A stretch of DNA of 17,807 nucleotides from Prauserella rugosa (GTDB lineage Bacteria > Actinomycetota > Actinomycetes > Mycobacteriales > Pseudonocardiaceae): positions 1-17,807 of the forward strand of contig NZ_JOIJ01000038.1 in assembly GCF_000719975.1 (NCBI RefSeq), given 5' to 3'. Numbering within the stretch: position 1 is the stretch's first letter; each line of letters starts with the position of its first letter. Positions 1 through 7,230 of the stretch are shown here, one piece after another. Below the pieces are notes generated by a model. It did not search any database and was not told the DNA's origin. It was given only the letters and a program-made list of their open reading frames with translations. Position numbers and translations under genes: made by a program.

Positions 1-539
1 CACGCGGAAGCCACCTCCGACGGCAACTCGGCGGTGAGTCGAGAGTGAGCATTCGGCCCGTGATCAAGCTCGACCCGCCGCCCAGCCCGGGCCATCCGAG
101 CCCGCTCGGCCTGCCCACCCGGATCAACCTTCTCCACCAACCGCGCCGCGTGCTGAGCCAAATTCCGAGGCTGCCACGACGTCACGGGAGCGGAAGCGAG
201 CTTGTCGCTCAACAACCCATCCACCTGCCGGGCGTGCTCGTCAGACAGCGACGAGGTCACAGCCAGGACCCGCCGAGCCCCATACAGCTCAACCTGGCCC
301 TCCCGCATGGCATCAAGAACCCGAGGCATCCGCCGAGACAGATCGACGGCATTACGGATCCGCTTCTCCACCTCCACAGGCGAGACGCGAAGCGAAGGCG
401 CCAACTCCTCAGTCAACCCCCGCCACTCCCCCTCGTCAGAAGCCAGAGAAGCGAGAAACACCATCTCGTCAGCATCAACCCGAGCCCGCCGAAACCGCAA
501 GTCGGCGGCGGTATCAGAAATTCCCCCAGAACCATTCAC
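1..539 (-). CDS. DUF222 domain protein (HNH endonuclease-associated), N-terminal part
   Basis: About 179 residues are visible before the gene leaves the window on the left. The reverse-strand translation starts VNGSGGISDTAADLRFRRAR and contains ELAPSLRVSPVEVEKRIRNA, LSRRMPRVLDAMREGQVELY, ARRVLAV and AQHAARLVEKVDP, the pattern of the DUF222 (13E12 repeat) domain. In this family the domain is normally followed by a C-terminal HNH nuclease module, which would lie outside the window. The cellular role is not established; such genes are often multicopy in actinomycetes. The start is uncertain: GTG at 539 has no clear ribosome-binding site, and in-frame GTG at 560 and TTG at 575 also precede it after a stop. 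Third codon positions carry many T (GCT, TCT, GTT, CCT), unlike the strongly G/C-ending genes to the right, which suggests different ancestry. Family assignment is firm; start and nuclease half are inferred. Confidence 0.85.
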   Translation of the reverse strand, partial: MNGSGGISDTAADLRFRRARVDADEMVFLASLASDEGEWRGLTEELAPSLRVSPVEVEKRIRNAVDLSRRMPRVLDAMREGQVELYGARRVLAVTSSLSDEHARQVDGLLSDKLASAPVTSWQPRNLAQHAARLVEKVDPGGQAERARMARAGRRVELDHGPNAHSRLTAELPSEVASA

Positions 540-599
540 ACTTAAAACGATACCGAACACACTGGCGACCCACAATCACCCAATAGAGTCGCCCCCGGT

Positions 600-895
600 A
601 AGCGAAGCGCCATCCCGTCGACCTGGCCAAACCCCATCACGCTGCAGGCAGGGTGCAACAATCCACCCCAACGGAACACCCAACACCAACCTTGCGCCCT
701 GCCTGCAGCGTGATAAACAAAAAGCCAGGTTCGACGGGATAAAGCGAAGCGGAAAAACGCCATCCCAGAGACCTGCCCAGCCGGCGAGGCGAAAAACCCG
801 AGAACGAACCTATCTCCGAGAACAGCACCCAGCCTCACGGAAACCAGCCCATTCGAGAACCGAGATTACCGAATCAGTCGGCGAGACGAAAACCC
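600..895. repeat. Short direct repeats in the 540-906 non-coding stretch
   Basis: AAGCGAAGCG occurs at 600-609 and again at 742-751, each followed by CGCCATCCC and GACCTG with an insertion in the second copy. CGGCGAGGCGAAAAACCC at 782-799 is echoed by CGGCGAGACGAAAACCC at 879-895. CGAGAAC recurs three times between about 798 and 861. With the inverted repeat these account for most of the 367 bases. No convincing gene is seen here: the open frames on either strand match no family and lack ribosome-binding sites. Confidence 0.6.
612..740. repeat. Long imperfect inverted repeat upstream of the DUF222 gene
   Basis: The inner arms 636-658 and 692-714 (23 bases each) are complementary with one mismatch; the core reads CGCTGCAGGCAGGG on one side and CCCTGCCTGCAGCG on the other. 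The 33-base loop is 659-691. The outer arms 612-627 and 724-740 pair over 16 bases with one bulged base. Together they could form one extended cruciform or RNA hairpin in the non-coding stretch between the DUF222 start and the GH65 stop. It may be an RNA structure in the DUF222 leader, or a footprint of a mobile or repeated element. Confidence 0.8.
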
Positions 896-906
896 AAAAT
901 CGGCCT

Positions 907-3258
907 TCAAGCGCGTCGAACGGGTCCGCGTCCGGAGGGTTGAAGGGGGCGGGGAAGCATGGGTGGGGTGGGGACGGGAAGGGTGATGGGGTCGTGGTCG
1001 AGGGTGACGGCCTGGCCGTAGTGGGTGAAGGTGAGGGCGGGGCCGTCGACGAGGGTGTAGGTGGCGTTGCCGTTGGTGGTTTCGACGCGGATACGGGAGC
1101 CGTGGAAGCACATGCGGAAGGCGATGCGGTCGACGCCGGGCGGGGTGTGGGGCCGGAACGACAGCTCGCCGTTGTGGTCGCGCATGCCGCCGAAGCCGGC
1201 GACGAGGGCGATCCAGGAGCCTGCGAGGGAGGCGATGTGGAGGCCGTTGCGGACGTTGCCGTGCAGGTCCTGGAGGTCGACGAGCGCGGCTTCGCCGAGG
1301 TAGTCGTAGGCCAGGTCGAGGTGTCCGCATTCGGCGGCGAGGACGGCCTGGGTGGCGGCCGACAGTGACGAGTCGCGGACGGTGATGGCTTCGTAGTAGG
1401 CGAAGTTGCGTTGTTTCTGGGTGGGGGAGAACGCGTCGCCGCGCAGGTGCATGGCGAGTACGAGGTCGGCTTGTTTGACGACCTGTTTGCGGTACAGCTC
1501 GAAGTAGGGGAAGTGCAGGAGCAGGGGGTAGGCCGAGGCGGGGGTGGATTCGAAGTTCCAGCGGGCGTGTTCGGTGAACCGTTCCGACTGGGGGTGCACT
1601 TCGAGGAGTTCGTCGTAGGGCAGCAGCATGGCCCGCGCGGCGGCGACCCACGTTTCGATTTCCCGTTCGCCGACCGACAGTCGTTCGGCGACGTCGGGGT
1701 GCCTGCGGCACGAGGCGGCGGCTTCGACGAGGTTCCGCTGTGCCATGAGGTTGGTGTAGACGTTGTTGTCCACGATGGCGGAGTACTCGTCGGGTCCGGT
1801 GACGCCGTCGATGCGGAATCCGCCGTGGGGGTCGTGGTGGCCGAGGGACATCCACAGGCGTGCCGTTTCGGTGAGCAGTTCGACGCCGTGGTCGCGTTCG
1901 AACTCGGTGTCGTGGGTGGCGGCGAGATAGCGGGCGACGGCGTCGGCGATGTCGGCGTTGACGTGGAAGGCGGCGGTTCCGGCAGGCCAGTACGCCGAGC
2001 ATTCGTCGCCGTTGATCGACCGCCAGGGGAACGAGGCGCCGAGCAGACCTAGCTGGCGTGCCCGGTTTCGCGCTTTGTCCAGTGTGGAATGACGCCACCG
2101 CAGCGCGTCGCGGGCGGCGCCGGGCATGGCGTAGGTGAGCACCTGTGCCACGAACGTCTCGCTGTCCCAGAACGCATGCCCGTCGTAGCCCGGCCCGGTG
2201 AGGCCCTTTCCGGGGATGGCGCGGCTCTCCCCGCGGGCCCCGGCCTGCAGGACGTGGAACAGGGAGAACCGCAGCGCCTGCTGTAGTTCGGGGTCGCCGT
2301 CGATCTCCACGTCGGCCGAGTTCCAGAAGTCGTCGAGGAACCGCCGTTGTTCCTCGAGCAGTCCGGTCCACCCGGTCTGGAGTGCGCCGGCCAGTGCCGC
2401 GTCGACCTGCGAGCGCAGCGCGGGGATCGACCGCTGCGCCGACCATCCGTAGCCCAGGTACTTCGTCAGCACCAGTTTGCCGTCCGCGGCCACGTCCACG
2501 GCGACGGTGAGGCGGGCGAGGTCGTCCTCCACCGCGATGTCGGTGCGTAGGTCACGGCCGCCGGGCGCCTCGATCTCGTGGTCCATCGCGGCGGCCATGC
2601 GCAGCTGGGACCGTTTCGTCCGGTGCACCAGCACCGCCCGGTAGTCCTCGGCGGTCATGTACTCACACCGCAGTGGCGCCTCCAGCGCGGCGGCCACGCG
2701 CGGGTCGCCGCTCTCCGCCTCGATGGGCTCGTTGGCCAGCAGGTCGGACTGGGCGACGATCTGCAGTTCACTGCCGTCGAGCGGTTCGACCTCGTAGCGG
2801 ATCGCGGCAACCGAGCGCTGGGTGAACGACACGAGCCGTTCGCTGCGGACGCGGACGCGCCTTCCGGTCGGGGACGTCCAGTCGGTCTCCCTGCGCAACG
2901 TGCCGGACCGGAAGTCGAGCACCCGGTGGTGCGCGCCGGCGTGCCCGTACCGCAGGTCCAGCGGTTCGTCCTCGACGAGCAGGCGGATGATCTTGCCGTC
3001 GGTGACGTTGACGACCGTCTGACCCGCCTCGGGGTAGCCGTACCCGGCCTCGGCGTACGGCAGTGGGTGTTCCTCGTAGAAGCCGTTCAGATACGTGCCC
3101 GGCAGGCCCCTGGGCTCGGCCTCCTCGAACGTCCCCCGCAGGCCGATGTGCCCGTTCGACAGCGCGAAGGTCGACTCGGTCTGCATGAGGGCCGTCAGGT
3201 CCAGACCGCGCCACAGCAGCTGCCACGGCGAGCATTCGTACCCGTGCGTGTCGGTCAC
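907..3258 (-). CDS. Glycoside hydrolase family 65 alpha-glucoside phosphorylase
   Basis: 783 residues, the usual GH65 length. The N-terminal beta-sandwich begins with [20 protein letters not shown] (28-47), a GH65 hallmark. The (alpha/alpha)6 barrel contains [11 protein letters not shown] (360-370), [18 protein letters not shown] (415-432) and [20 protein letters not shown] (484-503); Glu491 of GPDEY is the expected general acid. RDSSLS (628-633) and the region [17 protein letters not shown] (666-682) correspond to the phosphate-site loops. GH65 phosphorylases split maltose, trehalose, kojibiose or nigerose with phosphate to give beta-glucose 1-phosphate and glucose; the exact substrate cannot be read here, and a hydrolase is not excluded. 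The adjacent beta-phosphoglucomutase favours phosphorolysis. No signal peptide is seen, so it is cytoplasmic. The GTG start overlaps the upstream stop (GTGA), implying translational coupling, with GGAGG about 12 bases upstream. The gene pair resembles Rv3400-Rv3401 of Mycobacterium tuberculosis (from memory). Confidence 0.92.
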   Translation of the reverse strand: MTDTHGYECSPWQLLWRGLDLTALMQTESTFALSNGHIGLRGTFEEAEPRGLPGTYLNGFYEEHPLPYAEAGYGYPEAGQTVVNVTDGKIIRLLVEDEPLDLRYGHAGAHHRVLDFRSGTLRRETDWTSPTGRRVRVRSERLVSFTQRSVAAIRYEVEPLDGSELQIVAQSDLLANEPIEAESGDPRVAAALEAPLRCEYMTAEDYRAVLVHRTKRSQLRMAAAMDHEIEAPGGRDLRTDIAVEDDLARLTVAVDVAADGKLVLTKYLGYGWSAQRSIPALRSQVDAALAGALQTGWTGLLEEQRRFLDDFWNSADVEIDGDPELQQALRFSLFHVLQAGARGESRAIPGKGLTGPGYDGHAFWDSETFVAQVLTYAMPGAARDALRWRHSTLDKARNRARQLGLLGASFPWRSINGDECSAYWPAGTAAFHVNADIADAVARYLAATHDTEFERDHGVELLTETARLWMSLGHHDPHGGFRIDGVTGPDEYSAIVDNNVYTNLMAQRNLVEAAASCRRHPDVAERLSVGEREIETWVAAARAMLLPYDELLEVHPQSERFTEHARWNFESTPASAYPLLLHFPYFELYRKQVVKQADLVLAMHLRGDAFSPTQKQRNFAYYEAITVRDSSLSAATQAVLAAECGHLDLAYDYLGEAALVDLQDLHGNVRNGLHIASLAGSWIALVAGFGGMRDHNGELSFRPHTPPGVDRIAFRMCFHGSRIRVETTNGNATYTLVDGPALTFTHYGQAVTLDHDPITLPVPTPPMLPRPLQPSGRGPVRRA

Positions 3259-3983
3259 GTCGGCGGCACCTCCAGCAGTTCGGCGAGATCGGTGACGACC
3301 ACGTCGGCTCCGTGCCTGCGCAGGGCCTCTGCCTGGTCGGCACGGTCGACGCCCACCACATGTCCGAACCGGCCCGCCCTGCCCGCCTCGACTCCGGCCA
3401 GAGCGTCCTCGAACACGGCGGCCGCGGCGGGTTCGGCGCCCAGCAGTCGGGCGCAGGCCAGGAACGAGTCGGGGGCCGGTTTGCCCCGCAGCCCCTCGGT
3501 GGTGATGGTGACGCCGTCGACCCGCGCCTGGACGAACCGATCCAGTCCGGCCGCGGCCAGGACGTTCTCGGCGTTGGCCGACGACGTGACGACGCCGATG
3601 GCCAGCCCCGCCTCACGCACCGCGGTCAGATACCGCTCGGAGCCGGGGAAGGGCTCCACCCCTTGCTCGTCGATCATGCGCAGCACCAGGTCGTTCTTAC
3701 GGGTCCCCACACCGTGGACGGTGTCCACGTCGGGCGGGTCGTCCGGCGAACCCTCGGGAAGGTCCAGGCCACGGGAGGCCACGAACGCACGCACCCCGTC
3801 GAGTCGGGGCCTACCGTCGACGTACGCGGCATAGTCCTCGTCGGTGAACTCGCCCGAACCGCGCCGGCCGAGCAGCTCGTCGAACGCGCGCTTCCACGCG
3901 GCCCGGTGCAGGGACGCCGTGCTCGTCAGGACACCGTCGAGGTCGAACAGACAGGTCGTGATCGTGGCGGGAAGGCCGATCAT
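3255..3983 (-). CDS. pgmB: HAD-family beta-phosphoglucomutase
   Basis: 242 residues. All four HAD motifs are visible: FDLDGVLT (13-20, nucleophile Asp14 and acid/base Asp16), VVTSS (131-135), Lys168 in GKPAPDSF, and [11 protein letters not shown] (191-201, Glu192 and Asp193 for Mg2+). Cap residue His26 in [11 protein letters not shown] matches the hinge histidine of beta-phosphoglucomutases. The expected reaction is beta-glucose 1-phosphate to glucose 6-phosphate through the 1,6-bisphosphate, feeding GH65-derived sugar into glycolysis. The ATG at 3983 has GAAGG seven to eight bases upstream. It lies 47 bases after the ArsR gene and overlaps the GH65 start by 4 bases. HAD phosphatases can act on other sugar phosphates, but the GH65 partner makes this role likely. 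Confidence 0.88.
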   Translation of the reverse strand: MIGLPATITTCLFDLDGVLTSTASLHRAAWKRAFDELLGRRGSGEFTDEDYAAYVDGRPRLDGVRAFVASRGLDLPEGSPDDPPDVDTVHGVGTRKNDLVLRMIDEQGVEPFPGSERYLTAVREAGLAIGVVTSSANAENVLAAAGLDRFVQARVDGVTITTEGLRGKPAPDSFLACARLLGAEPAAAAVFEDALAGVEAGRAGRFGHVVGVDRADQAEALRRHGADVVVTDLAELLEVPPT

Positions 3984-3997
3984 GTGCCTTCACGGTA

Positions 3998-4021
3998 GTG
4001 GCAGGAAGACGGTCCTGCCAC
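3998..4021. other. Perfect inverted repeat between the ArsR and phosphoglucomutase genes
   Basis: GTGGCAGGA (3998-4006) and TCCTGCCAC (4013-4021) are exactly complementary around a six-base loop. The element occupies about half of the 47-base gap between the ArsR stop and the next start on the minus strand, ending just before the ribosome-binding site. No T-run follows, so a classical terminator is unlikely; a processing or stability hairpin, a weak attenuator, or an operator are possible. Confidence 0.7.
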
Positions 4022-4030
4022 GCGCGACGA

Positions 4031-4402
4031 TCACGGGCGCGGATGCGGCCGTACGCGGTGGATCAGCTCGTGCATGGTCTCGTCCGCGAGCCGGTAGTAG
4101 ACCACCCGGCCGCGGCGCTCGGCCGTGACCAGCCCGTGTGCGCGCAGCAGCCGCAGGGCCTGCGAGACGGCCGTGTCCGTCATGTCCGCGGCCGCCGCGA
4201 GGTCGGAGACGCAGATCTCCTTCGCGTAGTGGATGCACACCAGCAGCGTGAGGCGCGACGGGTCGGCGATCACCGAGAACCGGTCCGCCCACTGCTGGAC
4301 GGTCTCCCTGTCCCCGAGACCCGTCACCGCCTGATCGACGCGCTCCGGGTCGATCAGGCGGCGCCCGGGGTCGGTCGGCTGCTCGGTCGGCACGAGGCCC
4401 AT
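4031..4402 (-). CDS. ArsR/SmtB-family winged-helix regulator
   Basis: 123 residues from ATG 4402 (MGLVPTEQPTDPGRRLIDPE); the same frame is open further upstream but would run into the preceding gene. The core WADRFSVIADPSRLTLLVCI, CVSDLAAAADMTDTAVSQAL (recognition helix) and LRAHGLVTAERRGRVVYYRL (wing) is the ArsR winged helix. A single Cys sits where the metal site ELCVCD of some ArsR sensors would be, so a classical alpha3N thiolate site looks incomplete. The C-terminal helix ADETMHELIHRVRPH has an Asp and three His that could form an alpha5-type Ni/Co/Zn site, but this is inference. It starts 11 bases after the deacetylase stop and precedes the sugar genes, so it is probably co-transcribed and may autoregulate the set. 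Ligand unknown. Confidence 0.85.
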   Translation of the reverse strand: MGLVPTEQPTDPGRRLIDPERVDQAVTGLGDRETVQQWADRFSVIADPSRLTLLVCIHYAKEICVSDLAAAADMTDTAVSQALRLLRAHGLVTAERRGRVVYYRLADETMHELIHRVRPHPRP

Positions 4403-4413
4403 GGTCCCAGACG

Positions 4414-5241
4414 TCAGCCGCGGTCGTCGGAGGTGGCCGCCGTCACCGGCAGGCCGGCCATCAGGTCGCGCTCCGTGATCCCGGGTCCGTGACCTGCACG
4501 GATGAACCATTCGGTGCCGAAGGCGTAGGCGAACGCCTCGTCCGGCATGGTCAGGAAGAACGATTCCTCCGCGATCTGGCTGGCGTGTGCCCGCATGGCC
4601 GCGCGTTTGACGTCGAGGTACGGCGTCACGTCCACCGCCGCGGTGAGCACGGCTTCCGGGCTGCCGAACTCGGGCGCCTGCTCGAGATCGGGCAGGTCCA
4701 TCCCGGTGGCCTCCTGGCTGTCGGCCAGTTCGGCGAGACCACGCATCATGTGGTCCCGGTTCTGGGTGGCCTGATAGACGCGCGGCGTTCCGGCCAGTTC
4801 CGCGGCGCGGAGACCGACCCGGTGCACCTGGATGTGGTCGGGGTGGCCGTAGCCGCCGTGCTCGTCGTAGACGGTCAGCACGTCGGCGTTCTCCTCGTCG
4901 AGCAGGCAGGCGAGCTCGCGCGCGGCCCGTTCGACGTCGGCCTGCCAGAACGCGGAGGGCTCGTCGTTGGACGGCGTGCCCATCATCCCGGAGTCGGTGT
5001 AGCCCAAGAACTCCACGCGCGCTGCGCCCAGGAGTCTCCCCGCGGCGTGCGTCTCGGCCACCCTACGTCGCCACAGTGGTTCGCCGGGGTCGAGGAAACC
5101 CTCGGGCACCTCGCCGTGCTCGCCGCGGGTGGCCACGACGAGCACGACGCGGTGGCCCTGGTCGGCCGCCATCCGCATCACGCCGCCGCACGTGATGCAC
5201 TCGTCGTCGGGATGGGCGTGGAACGTCACGAGGGTCGCCAT
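4414..5241 (-). CDS. PIG-L family zinc deacetylase (MshB/Mca-like)
   Basis: 275 residues. HAHPDDECITCGG (8-20) carries the zinc/catalytic motif: by analogy with MshB, His10 and Asp13 bind zinc and Asp12 is the base; the third ligand is His136 in GGYGHPDHIQVH. PIG-L enzymes remove acetyl or acyl groups from N-acetylglucosamine conjugates; the MshB and Mca members act in mycothiol synthesis and in cleavage of mycothiol conjugates, which actinomycetes use as a thiol buffer. Whether this is the main MshB, an Mca-like amidase or a paralogue cannot be decided here. No signal peptide. It starts nine bases after the dehydrogenase stop and ends 11 bases before the ArsR start, so it is almost certainly in the same transcript. 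Confidence 0.87.
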   Translation of the reverse strand: MATLVTFHAHPDDECITCGGVMRMAADQGHRVVLVVATRGEHGEVPEGFLDPGEPLWRRRVAETHAAGRLLGAARVEFLGYTDSGMMGTPSNDEPSAFWQADVERAARELACLLDEENADVLTVYDEHGGYGHPDHIQVHRVGLRAAELAGTPRVYQATQNRDHMMRGLAELADSQEATGMDLPDLEQAPEFGSPEAVLTAAVDVTPYLDVKRAAMRAHASQIAEESFFLTMPDEAFAYAFGTEWFIRAGHGPGITERDLMAGLPVTAATSDDRG

Positions 5242-5250
5242 GGGGAGAAC

Positions 5251-6099
5251 TTAGCCGCCCGGCACCGTCTCCCCGCCGAGAGCCGCGAGCACCTCGCCGG
5301 TGTAGTACGACGACATGCGCTCCGAGGCCAGGAACACGTACGACGGGGCCAGCTCGTCGGGTTCGGCAGGCCTGCCGTACGGCGCCTGCTGCCCGAAGCC
5401 CTCGACCGATTCGGCGTCCATCGTCGCCGGGATCAGCGGCGTCCACACGGGGCCCGGCGCCACGCAGTTCACCCGGATGCCCCGCGGGCGCAGCGCCTGC
5501 GCCATCGCGTAGGTCCACGCGTGCACGGCTCCCTTGGTGGCCGAGTAGTCGATCAGCTTGGCGTTGCCGCGCAGGCCGTTGACCGACCCGCTGTTGATGA
5601 TCGCCGAGCCCGACGGCAGGTGCTCCAACGCGGCGTGGGTCACGCGGAAGTAGCTGTGGATGTTGACGTCGAACGTGCGCATCCACTGCTGCTCGGTCAA
5701 CTCGGCGACGTCGTCGAGCTGCAACTGGGTCGCGATGTTGTTGACGAGCAGGTCGAGGCCGCCCAGTTCACGTACCGTCTCGGCCACGACGTGCGTGCAC
5801 TGGCGCGCCTCGGCGAGGTCGCCCGCGATCAGGGTGCAGCGCCTGCCTTCGGCGCGGATCAGTGACGCGGTGTGTTCGGCGTCGTCGTGCTCGTCCAGAT
5901 AGGCGATGGCGACGTCGGCACCCTCCTTCGCGAAGGCGACGGCCACCGCCCTGCCGATACCCGAATCCCCGCCGGTGACGAGCGCCTTGCGGTCGCGCAG
6001 CAGGCCGCGGCCCTCGTAACCGGCCATCTCGTCGCGCGGTTCGGGGGTCATGTCGCCGGTGTCGCCCGGCGCCTGCTGGGTCTGTGCGGGCTGGTTCAC
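5251..6099 (-). CDS. Short-chain dehydrogenase/reductase (general stress protein 39-like)
   Basis: 282 residues. The NAD(P) motif TGGDSGIG is at 42-49, NNIA at 120-123, structural Asn146 in FDVNIHS, catalytic Ser172 in NSGSVNG, and Tyr185-Lys189 in YSATK. The roughly 35-residue polar N-terminal extension (MNQPAQTQQAPGDTGDMTPE) and the MSSYYTGEVLAALGGE end are typical of the extended, stress-associated subgroup that includes Bacillus GSP39 and E. coli YghA-like enzymes. The substrate is unknown. The start is GTG at 6099 with GAGGAG about seven bases upstream. It is the first gene of the minus-strand set and lies about 30 bases after the predicted start point of the SigB/SigF-like promoter, consistent with general stress induction. 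Confidence 0.9.
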   Translation of the reverse strand: MNQPAQTQQAPGDTGDMTPEPRDEMAGYEGRGLLRDRKALVTGGDSGIGRAVAVAFAKEGADVAIAYLDEHDDAEHTASLIRAEGRRCTLIAGDLAEARQCTHVVAETVRELGGLDLLVNNIATQLQLDDVAELTEQQWMRTFDVNIHSYFRVTHAALEHLPSGSAIINSGSVNGLRGNAKLIDYSATKGAVHAWTYAMAQALRPRGIRVNCVAPGPVWTPLIPATMDAESVEGFGQQAPYGRPAEPDELAPSYVFLASERMSSYYTGEVLAALGGETVPGG

Positions 6100-6135
6100 G
6101 GTGGCTCCTCTCGATCTCGTGTCCGGTCAAGGCAC

Positions 6136-6161
6136 CTACCCGGCGGTCGCCAGGCCGAAAC
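6136..6161 (-). promoter_or_regulatory. SigB/SigF-like promoter of the dehydrogenase operon
   Basis: On the minus strand GTTT (6161-6158), a 16-base spacer and GGGTAG (6141-6136) match the GTTT-N15-17-GGGTA consensus of actinobacterial SigB/SigF-type general stress promoters. Transcription would start near 6129, giving a 5' leader of about 30 bases with GAGGAG before the GTG. The match is by eye, but position, spacing and the stress-type first gene agree. Confidence 0.7.
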
Positions 6162-6179
6162 GGCGGCCGTCGACGACAG

Positions 6180-6195
6180 TTCCGATTAATCGGAA
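6180..6195. promoter_or_regulatory. Perfect 16-bp palindrome, candidate operator
   Basis: TTCCGATTAATCGGAA is exactly self-complementary. It ends 18 bases upstream of the -35 element of the dehydrogenase promoter, in the divergent control region, and a lone half-site TTCCGAT recurs at 6209-6215. The size and symmetry suit a dimeric regulator acting as activator or upstream repressor. The ArsR protein of the operon is one candidate ligand; nothing in the sequence proves it. Confidence 0.55.
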
Positions 6196-6421
6196 AATGA
6201 TGCGGTAGTTCCGATGTGAGTTTCTTTCCACGTGTGGTCCACTATGGACAAGGGGCGACCAGGTATTGCAGTTCGTTTGCCACGCGCGTACCGTTTTCGG
6301 TAGCGGCGTTTCGGGGGCCGCGGTCGCATCTTCGTGATTGGCGGCGGCTTGGACGACGCGGCCGGTTTTGCCGAGCGAATTCGGGCCGGGGTAGGCAAAT
6401 CGGGGACGGCCGGACGTCGAG

Positions 6422-6448
6422 GCAGTCGACGCAGTCGACGCAGTCGAC
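6422..6448. repeat. Tandem 9-bp repeat, three units
   Basis: GCAGTCGAC is repeated at 6422-6430, 6431-6439 and 6440-6448, flanked by degenerate units (GTCGAG before, GCGTCGG after). Each unit contains a SalI-like GTCGAC palindrome. It lies in the non-coding region ahead of the STAS gene. It may be slippage-prone sequence or a cluster of binding sites. Confidence 0.8.
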
Positions 6449-6475
6449 GCGTCGGCGTGCCGCAGGCTATGACGC

Positions 6476-6540
6476 ATCGGGGCTGCTGCGTACATCGAAG
6501 TACTGCGCACGTCGAAGTACATCGGGGCACATATCGGGGC
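6476..6540. repeat. Short interspersed repeats upstream of the STAS gene
   Basis: ATCGGGGC occurs at 6476-6483, 6521-6528 and 6533-6540; TCGAAGTAC occurs at 6495-6503 and 6512-6520. Together with the tandem repeat and palindrome they fill much of the 469-base divergent region 6100-6568, in which no gene is supported. Repeated short sites just upstream of a start suggest regulator binding, but no known consensus was recognised and no clear -10/-35 pair for the STAS gene was found. Confidence 0.5.
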
Positions 6541-6568
6541 AGACAGTCGGTCGGGGGAGGGGCATATC

Positions 6569-6979
6569 GTGGAGACAGCTTTCGGTGCGAGAGTCGGCGC
6601 GGGGACCATTGCGGCGAGTGGGGTCGAGGTGACCGTGGAGCCGCGGTCGGCGGGCCTGGTCGTGACGCATGTGCTGGGGGAGATCGACCTGCTGGGCGTG
6701 TCCCTGCTGCGCCCGTGTGTCGAGCAATTGGTGGGCACCGCGCGTTCGCTCGTGCTCGACTTCACCGAGACGAGCTATCTGAGCGCGGCGGGCTTGTCGC
6801 TGCTGCTGCAGACCTCCACCGACGCGCGCTCGCGACGTCTTCCGTGGGCCATCGCCGCGGCGCGGTCCGTGCTGCGGCCCATCGAGGCCACCGGCCTGGA
6901 ACACCGCCTGCCCGTGTACCGGGACGTGCCCGGTGCCGTCGACGCCGTGCTGGGCGCCGATGCCCGCATCCCCGCGTGA
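6569..6979 (+). CDS. STAS-domain protein, anti-anti-sigma factor-like
   Basis: 136 residues from GTG 6569, with GGGGGAGGGG about eight bases upstream. A STAS fold is indicated by VVTHVLGEIDLLGVSLLRP (31-49), SLVLDFTETSYLSAAGLSLL (60-79) and the final helix DVPGAVDAVLGAD. Such proteins bind an anti-sigma kinase and release a stress sigma factor, and are switched off by phosphorylation of a Ser/Thr just before the conserved Gly (DSSG in SpoIIAA). Here the motif is SAAG (72-75), so the usual acceptor position is Ala74; Ser72 is the only nearby hydroxyl. The protein may therefore be constitutively unphosphorylated, or use another residue. It is a single gene, divergent from the stress operon and closed by a strong terminator. 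Confidence 0.82.
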   Translation: METAFGARVGAGTIAASGVEVTVEPRSAGLVVTHVLGEIDLLGVSLLRPCVEQLVGTARSLVLDFTETSYLSAAGLSLLLQTSTDARSRRLPWAIAAARSVLRPIEATGLEHRLPVYRDVPGAVDAVLGADARIPA

Positions 6980-6994
6980 GACCGTTTTCCACAG

Positions 6995-7021
6995 ACGCCC
7001 GCCCTTCGTGGCGGGCGTTTT
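6995..7021 (+). terminator. Rho-independent terminator of the STAS gene
   Basis: ACGCCCGCC (6995-7003) pairs perfectly with GGCGGGCGT (7010-7018) around a six-base loop, followed by T at 7018-7021. It begins 16 bases after the STAS stop codon. The structure is classical and unusually strong for a high-GC genome. Confidence 0.88.
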
Positions 7022-7230
7022 CTCGTCCGCCGACAATTCGCGTTTTCCGCGAAGTGAACCCTCGCTGAGTGGATACGCGAGGCCGGCCGTTTCCGTGACG
7101 TCTTTTTCGCGGTTTCGGTGACCGCTTCCCGCGATGTCGTATGGGGTGGGTTCACCGAACAGGGGGAGACCCGGGTCGGGGATTTCGCGGGCCTCCCGGC
7201 CGGCCTTGCGCCGCGGTACCGTCGTCGACC

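Noticed and set aside
542..838. Minus-strand frames upstream of the DUF222 gene
   Set aside because: They run across the inverted repeat, have no ribosome-binding site and resemble no protein family.
866..2446. Long Arg/Pro-rich frame opposite in phase to GH65
   Set aside because: It is a shifted-frame shadow of the GH65 gene; the composition (runs of RR, PR, HR) is typical of such shadows.
6365..6394. Second SigB/SigF-like promoter for the STAS gene (GTTT, GGGTAG)
   Set aside because: The spacer is about 20 bases, longer than the 15-17 expected, and the element is about 175 bases from the start codon.
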